This document shows positions 63,896-64,000 of a stretch of 64,000 bases of DNA, piece after piece (the first letter of the stretch is position 1; every line of letters starts with the position of its first letter). Source of the stretch: Pseudomonas sp. BP8 (GTDB taxonomy: Bacteria > Pseudomonadota > Gammaproteobacteria > Pseudomonadales > Pseudomonadaceae); assembly GCF_017875955.1 (NCBI RefSeq), contig NZ_JAGINK010000001.1, positions 3,564,501 through 3,628,500 on the forward strand, in the 5' to 3' direction. Position numbers and translations under genes: made by a program. The notes beneath the pieces were generated by a model. The model was not told the origin of the DNA. It ran no database searches and was given only the letters and a program-made list of their open reading frames with translations.

Positions 63896-63963
63896 GGTCT
63901 ATCACACGTAGGGATGGCTTCACTGCCTCCCATCCTCCGTGAAAACTGAGTGAAGGAACCGAA

Positions 63964-64000
63964 TCAGGTGACAGGCATTGTCAGGATGATCTTTCCGACA
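63964..64000 (-). CDS. 3' end of a gene entering from the right edge
   Basis: Twelve codons including the stop read VGKIILTMPVT, the usual last strand of zinc-binding or quinone-type medium-chain oxidoreductases (GKIVLTM). Too short for certainty; the terminator at 63866-63895 supports a minus-strand gene ending here. Confidence 0.4.
   Translation of the reverse strand, partial: VGKIILTMPVT

Overview
The window looks like a chromosomal stretch of a Pseudomonas of the putida/fluorescens kind. The support is a meta-cleavage aromatic pathway with an OprD-type porin, a PaoABCD-type molybdenum aldehyde oxidoreductase, canonical gamma-proteobacterial LexA boxes, and many LysR regulators paired with small oxidoreductases. 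No rRNA, tRNA or CRISPR array was found.

Layout. (1) 1-7939: the distal part of a meta-cleavage operon on the + strand (semialdehyde dehydrogenase, cut by the window edge, then vinylpyruvate hydratase, oxalocrotonate decarboxylase, 4-oxalocrotonate tautomerase, acylating acetaldehyde dehydrogenase and hydroxyoxovalerate aldolase), then an aromatic-acid MFS importer and an OprD-family porin. It would take a ring-cleavage product to pyruvate and acetyl-CoA and import the substrate. (2) 8.4-33.7 kb: redox, efflux and regulator modules. These are AraC/aldo-keto reductase; monooxygenase/truncated LysR/RND permease and adaptor; cupin-paoABCD; carboxymuconolactone-decarboxylase-like protein/alcohol dehydrogenase/LysR; three aldo-keto reductases in all; SDRs; and a flavodoxin. 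Several genes here are broken: a LysR, a Bcr/CflA pump and an SDR. (3) 34.4-45 kb: an accessory island with an orphan ParS-like antitoxin domain, a DUF4062 protein, a tyrosine recombinase divergent from a KfrA-like coiled-coil protein, several unknown proteins and a frameshifted PD-(D/E)XK nuclease gene. (4) 45-51.6 kb: LysR, quinone oxidoreductase, an MFS/SDR/metallophosphoesterase operon, LysR. (5) 51.6-64 kb: a second accessory stretch with an orphan minimal nucleotidyltransferase, a DEDD-type exonuclease, a sirtuin gene split by an IS66-family element, two LexA boxes, a DUF4238 protein, a two-domain phosphatase followed by a tiny Phd-like antitoxin, LysR/GFA, and small unknown proteins.

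Most notable observations: the IS66 element (54083-57175) can be delimited to the base by its terminal inverted repeats and an 8-bp target duplication, and it carries a non-transposase passenger gene, a cysteine-hydrolase-fold protein whose nucleophile position is serine. A structured dispersed repeat of about 100-130 bp occurs three times in the same orientation, each time between convergent genes. A phosphatase/Phd-like gene pair sits below two 24-bp palindromes. Two perfect-form LexA boxes lie 233 bp apart with no recognised SOS gene. Four genes carry single-base indels, which could be true decay, phase variation (C7 tract) or sequence error.
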